Source: Prevotella sp. CAG:1320 (GTDB lineage: Bacteria > Bacteroidota > Bacteroidia > Bacteroidales > Bacteroidaceae). Taken from it: a stretch of 64,000 nt of DNA. Below, one piece after another: positions 62,042 through 64,000 of this stretch. The DNA is taken from assembly GCA_000435635.1 (NCBI GenBank), contig FR882115.1, positions 1 to 64,000 of the forward strand, given 5' to 3'. The notes under the pieces are model-generated. The model searched no databases and had not been told where the DNA came from. It saw only the letters and a list, made by a program, of their open reading frames with translations. The position numbers and the translations under genes were made by a program. The stretch's first letter is position 1. Every line of letters starts with the position of its first letter.

Positions 62042-64000
62042 ATGAATATCTCATATAAATGGCTTAAGGAATACGTAGACTTTGACCTCACGCCGCAACA
62101 GACCGCGGACGCGCTGACCTCGTGCGGGCTGGAGGTTGACGCTTTGGAGGAAGTGCAAACCATCAAGGGAGGACTGAAAGGCCTCTACGTGGGCAAGGTG
62201 CTCACTTGCGAAGCGCATCCCAATAGCGACCATCTGCATGTTACCATGGTGGACCTTGGCAAGGGTGAGCCACAACAAATAGTATGCGGCGCGCCCAACG
62301 TGGCCGCTGGCCAGAAAGTCATCGTGGCCGATCTCGGTTGCGTGCTCTATGACGGAGACCAAAGTTTCACCATCAAGAAAAGCAAACTGCGCGGCGTAGA
62401 AAGCCTGGGCATGATATGCGCCGAGGACGAGATTGGCATTGGCACCGACCACGCCGGCATTATCGTATTGCCCGATGACGCTCCCGTGGGGCAGCCCGCC
62501 GCCGAATATTACGGGCTGGAAAGTGACTGGGTGATAGAAATAGACATCACCGCCAACCGAGGCGACGCACTCAGCCACTACGGCGTGGCACGCGACCTTT
62601 ACGCCTGGCTGAAACAGAACGGATACCAAACGAGCCTACATCGCCCTGGCTGCGAAGCTTTCCACGTAGACAACCATGACCTGCCCATCGACGTAACCAT
62701 AGAGAACGCCGAGGCCTGCAGGCGATACGCTTGCGTAAGCATCACGGGATGCGAGGTGAAGGAAAGCCCGCAATGGCTGAAAGACAAGCTCAACGTGATA
62801 GGTCTCAGGCCTATCAACAACATCGTGGACATCACCAATTATATCATGATGGCCTATGGACAGCCCATGCATTGTTTCGACGCGGACATGGTGGCAGGCC
62901 ATCATATCGTGGTGCGCACCCAGCCGGAGGGTACCAAGTTCGTCACTCTCGACGGCGAGGAGCATGAACTGGGAACGCACGACCTGAGCATTTGCAACGC
63001 GGAAGAGCCTATGTGTATAGCCGGCATCTTCGGAGGCAAAGGCTCTGGCACATACGAGACCACCCGCAACGTAGTACTGGAAAGCGCCTACTTCCATCCC
63101 ACATGGATACGCAAGAGCGCCCGCCGCCATGGCCTGAGCACCGACTCCAGCTATCGTTTTGAGCGTGGCGTAGACCCAAACGGAACCATCTACGCCCTGA
63201 AGCAAGCCGCCATCCTCTGCCAAGAGCTGGCGGGCGGCAAGGTGAGCATGGAGATACGCGACGTCTACCCCACTCCCATCGAGAACCCAAAAGTGAATCT
63301 CCCATACGCCTACGTGCATGACCTGATAGGAAAAGAGATAGGCCGCGAGACCATCAAGAGCATCGTGACCTCATTGGAGATGAAGGTATTGGAAGAAACC
63401 GAAGAAGGCCTCACGCTCGAAATACCCGCCTACAGAGTAGACGTGCAACGGCCTTGCGACGTGGTGGAAGACATCTTGCGCGTCTATGGGTATAACAACG
63501 TGGAGATACCCACCCAACTGAAAAGCTCCCTCACTATAGCCACCGATACAGACCGACGCTACAAGACGCAAAACCTGGTAGCGGAGCAGTTGGTGGGAGC
63601 GGGTTTCAGCGAGATACTCAACAACTCGCAGACCAAGACGAGCTATTATTCCTCACTGGAACTGAACGCCTATCCCGACAGCGACACCGTCAAGATAGTC
63701 AACCCACTGAGCGCGGATCTAGGAGCCATGAGGCAGACGCTGCTCTTTGGCGGACTGGAGAGCATCGTGCGCAACATCAATCGCAAGGCGGCCAACCTGA
63801 GATTCTTCGAAGTAGGCAACACCTATGCCTACAACCAGGCGAAATGGACAGCGGAACAACCCATCAAAGCCTATAGCCAAGAAGCCCACGTGGCACTTTG
63901 GATAACAGGAAAGAGAGTGGAGGGCAATTGGGCGCACCCCGACGAGGACTCCAACTTCTATGAGTTGAAAGCCTGCGTGGACAACATCCTGCGCCGCGTA
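62042..64000 (+). CDS. pheT: Phenylalanyl-tRNA synthetase beta subunit (3' end beyond the window)
   Basis: The beta subunit of the alpha2-beta2 enzyme that charges tRNA(Phe). The first 653 residues are present and the frame is open at the window edge; the full protein is normally about 800-820 residues. Seen: the N-terminal MNISYKWLKEYVDFDLTP, the EMAP/tRNA-binding OB fold (VGKVLTCEAHPNSDHLHVTMVDLG, about 50-75), B3/B4 editing regions (SRYRFERGVDP-like SSYRFERGVDP, about 370), and the B5 domain (IPAYRVDVQRPCDVVEDILRVYGY). It has its own promoter. pheS is not in the window. Confidence 0.95.
   Translation, partial: MNISYKWLKEYVDFDLTPQQTADALTSCGLEVDALEEVQTIKGGLKGLYVGKVLTCEAHPNSDHLHVTMVDLGKGEPQQIVCGAPNVAAGQKVIVADLGCVLYDGDQSFTIKKSKLRGVESLGMICAEDEIGIGTDHAGIIVLPDDAPVGQPAAEYYGLESDWVIEIDITANRGDALSHYGVARDLYAWLKQNGYQTSLHRPGCEAFHVDNHDLPIDVTIENAEACRRYACVSITGCEVKESPQWLKDKLNVIGLRPINNIVDITNYIMMAYGQPMHCFDADMVAGHHIVVRTQPEGTKFVTLDGEEHELGTHDLSICNAEEPMCIAGIFGGKGSGTYETTRNVVLESAYFHPTWIRKSARRHGLSTDSSYRFERGVDPNGTIYALKQAAILCQELAGGKVSMEIRDVYPTPIENPKVNLPYAYVHDLIGKEIGRETIKSIVTSLEMKVLEETEEGLTLEIPAYRVDVQRPCDVVEDILRVYGYNNVEIPTQLKSSLTIATDTDRRYKTQNLVAEQLVGAGFSEILNNSQTKTSYYSSLELNAYPDSDTVKIVNPLSADLGAMRQTLLFGGLESIVRNINRKAANLRFFEVGNTYAYNQAKWTAEQPIKAYSQEAHVALWITGKRVEGNWAHPDEDSNFYELKACVDNILRRV

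Noticed and set aside
62051..63319. Minus-strand open frames of 192 and 227 codons at the right edge
   Set aside because: Both are antisense to pheT, which is continuous from 62042 to the window end with all expected domains.

Overview
This window comes from a bacterium of the order Bacteroidales (Bacteroidota), probably a gut Prevotellaceae- or Muribaculaceae-like lineage; the genus cannot be fixed from the sequence alone. The evidence is the promoter form (TAnnTTTG at -7, once with a clear TTTG near -33 about 19 bases upstream), a serine palmitoyltransferase, the complete Bat (Bacteroides aerotolerance) operon, a DUF4270 lipoprotein, a DUF4296 lipoprotein beside lspA, DUF4494, a DUF2027-Smr protein and a C10 peptidase with a C-terminal sorting-like tail. 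Most of the window is GC-rich housekeeping sequence; one visibly AT-rich island (about 31.0-35.0 kb) is foreign.

Layout. 0-3.3 kb: trmN6, a lipid kinase and a divergent serine palmitoyltransferase (sphingolipid synthesis). 3.6-8.5 kb: lysS-gpsA-pgi-HAD phosphatase operon. 8.5-10.1 kb: mnmA and a low-molecular-weight phosphatase on the minus strand. 10.5-12.9 kb: secreted C10 cysteine protease. 13.1-16.9 kb: panC-panD (minus) divergent from a degenerate glycogen-synthase-like protein, a DUF4270 lipoprotein and a 44-residue protein. 17.5-27.7 kb: long minus-strand run ileS, DksA-like, lspA, DUF4296 lipoprotein, small unknown, nadC, M23 peptidase, C69 dipeptidase. 27.8-30.9 kb: DUF2027-Smr protein and nadE. 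31.0-35.0 kb: remnants of a probable mobilization protein followed by mcrB and a frameshifted mcrC. 35.9-46.2 kb: moxR, DUF58, membrane protein, batA, batB, batC, fused batD-batE, PAP2 phosphatase and queA, all minus. 46.5-53.7 kb: fabI; a GH51 arabinofuranosidase; ffh-folD; rplU-rpmA. 53.8-64 kb: DUF4494-yggS, an aminotransferase with an FtsX-type permease, two tandem acyl-CoA synthetases and pheT, which runs off the right edge.

The most unusual signal is intergenic. Six non-coding gaps carry arrays of short palindromic words (AACAAsTTGTT, CAGTAsTACTG, GAAACTAGTTTC and a CAGTACC/GGTACTG form, where s is G or C) whose centres repeat at 22 bp. Within most arrays the spacing is exact even though single copies flip orientation and part of each spacer varies. 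In one array a 176-bp miniature element with inverted ends and a 5-bp target duplication (AAGTT) has inserted; removing it restores the 22-bp phase. A second repeat family of REP-like hairpins built on GAGACG/CGTCTC occurs beside these arrays. I know of no described system matching the arrays; that they are undescribed is an inference that needs a search.
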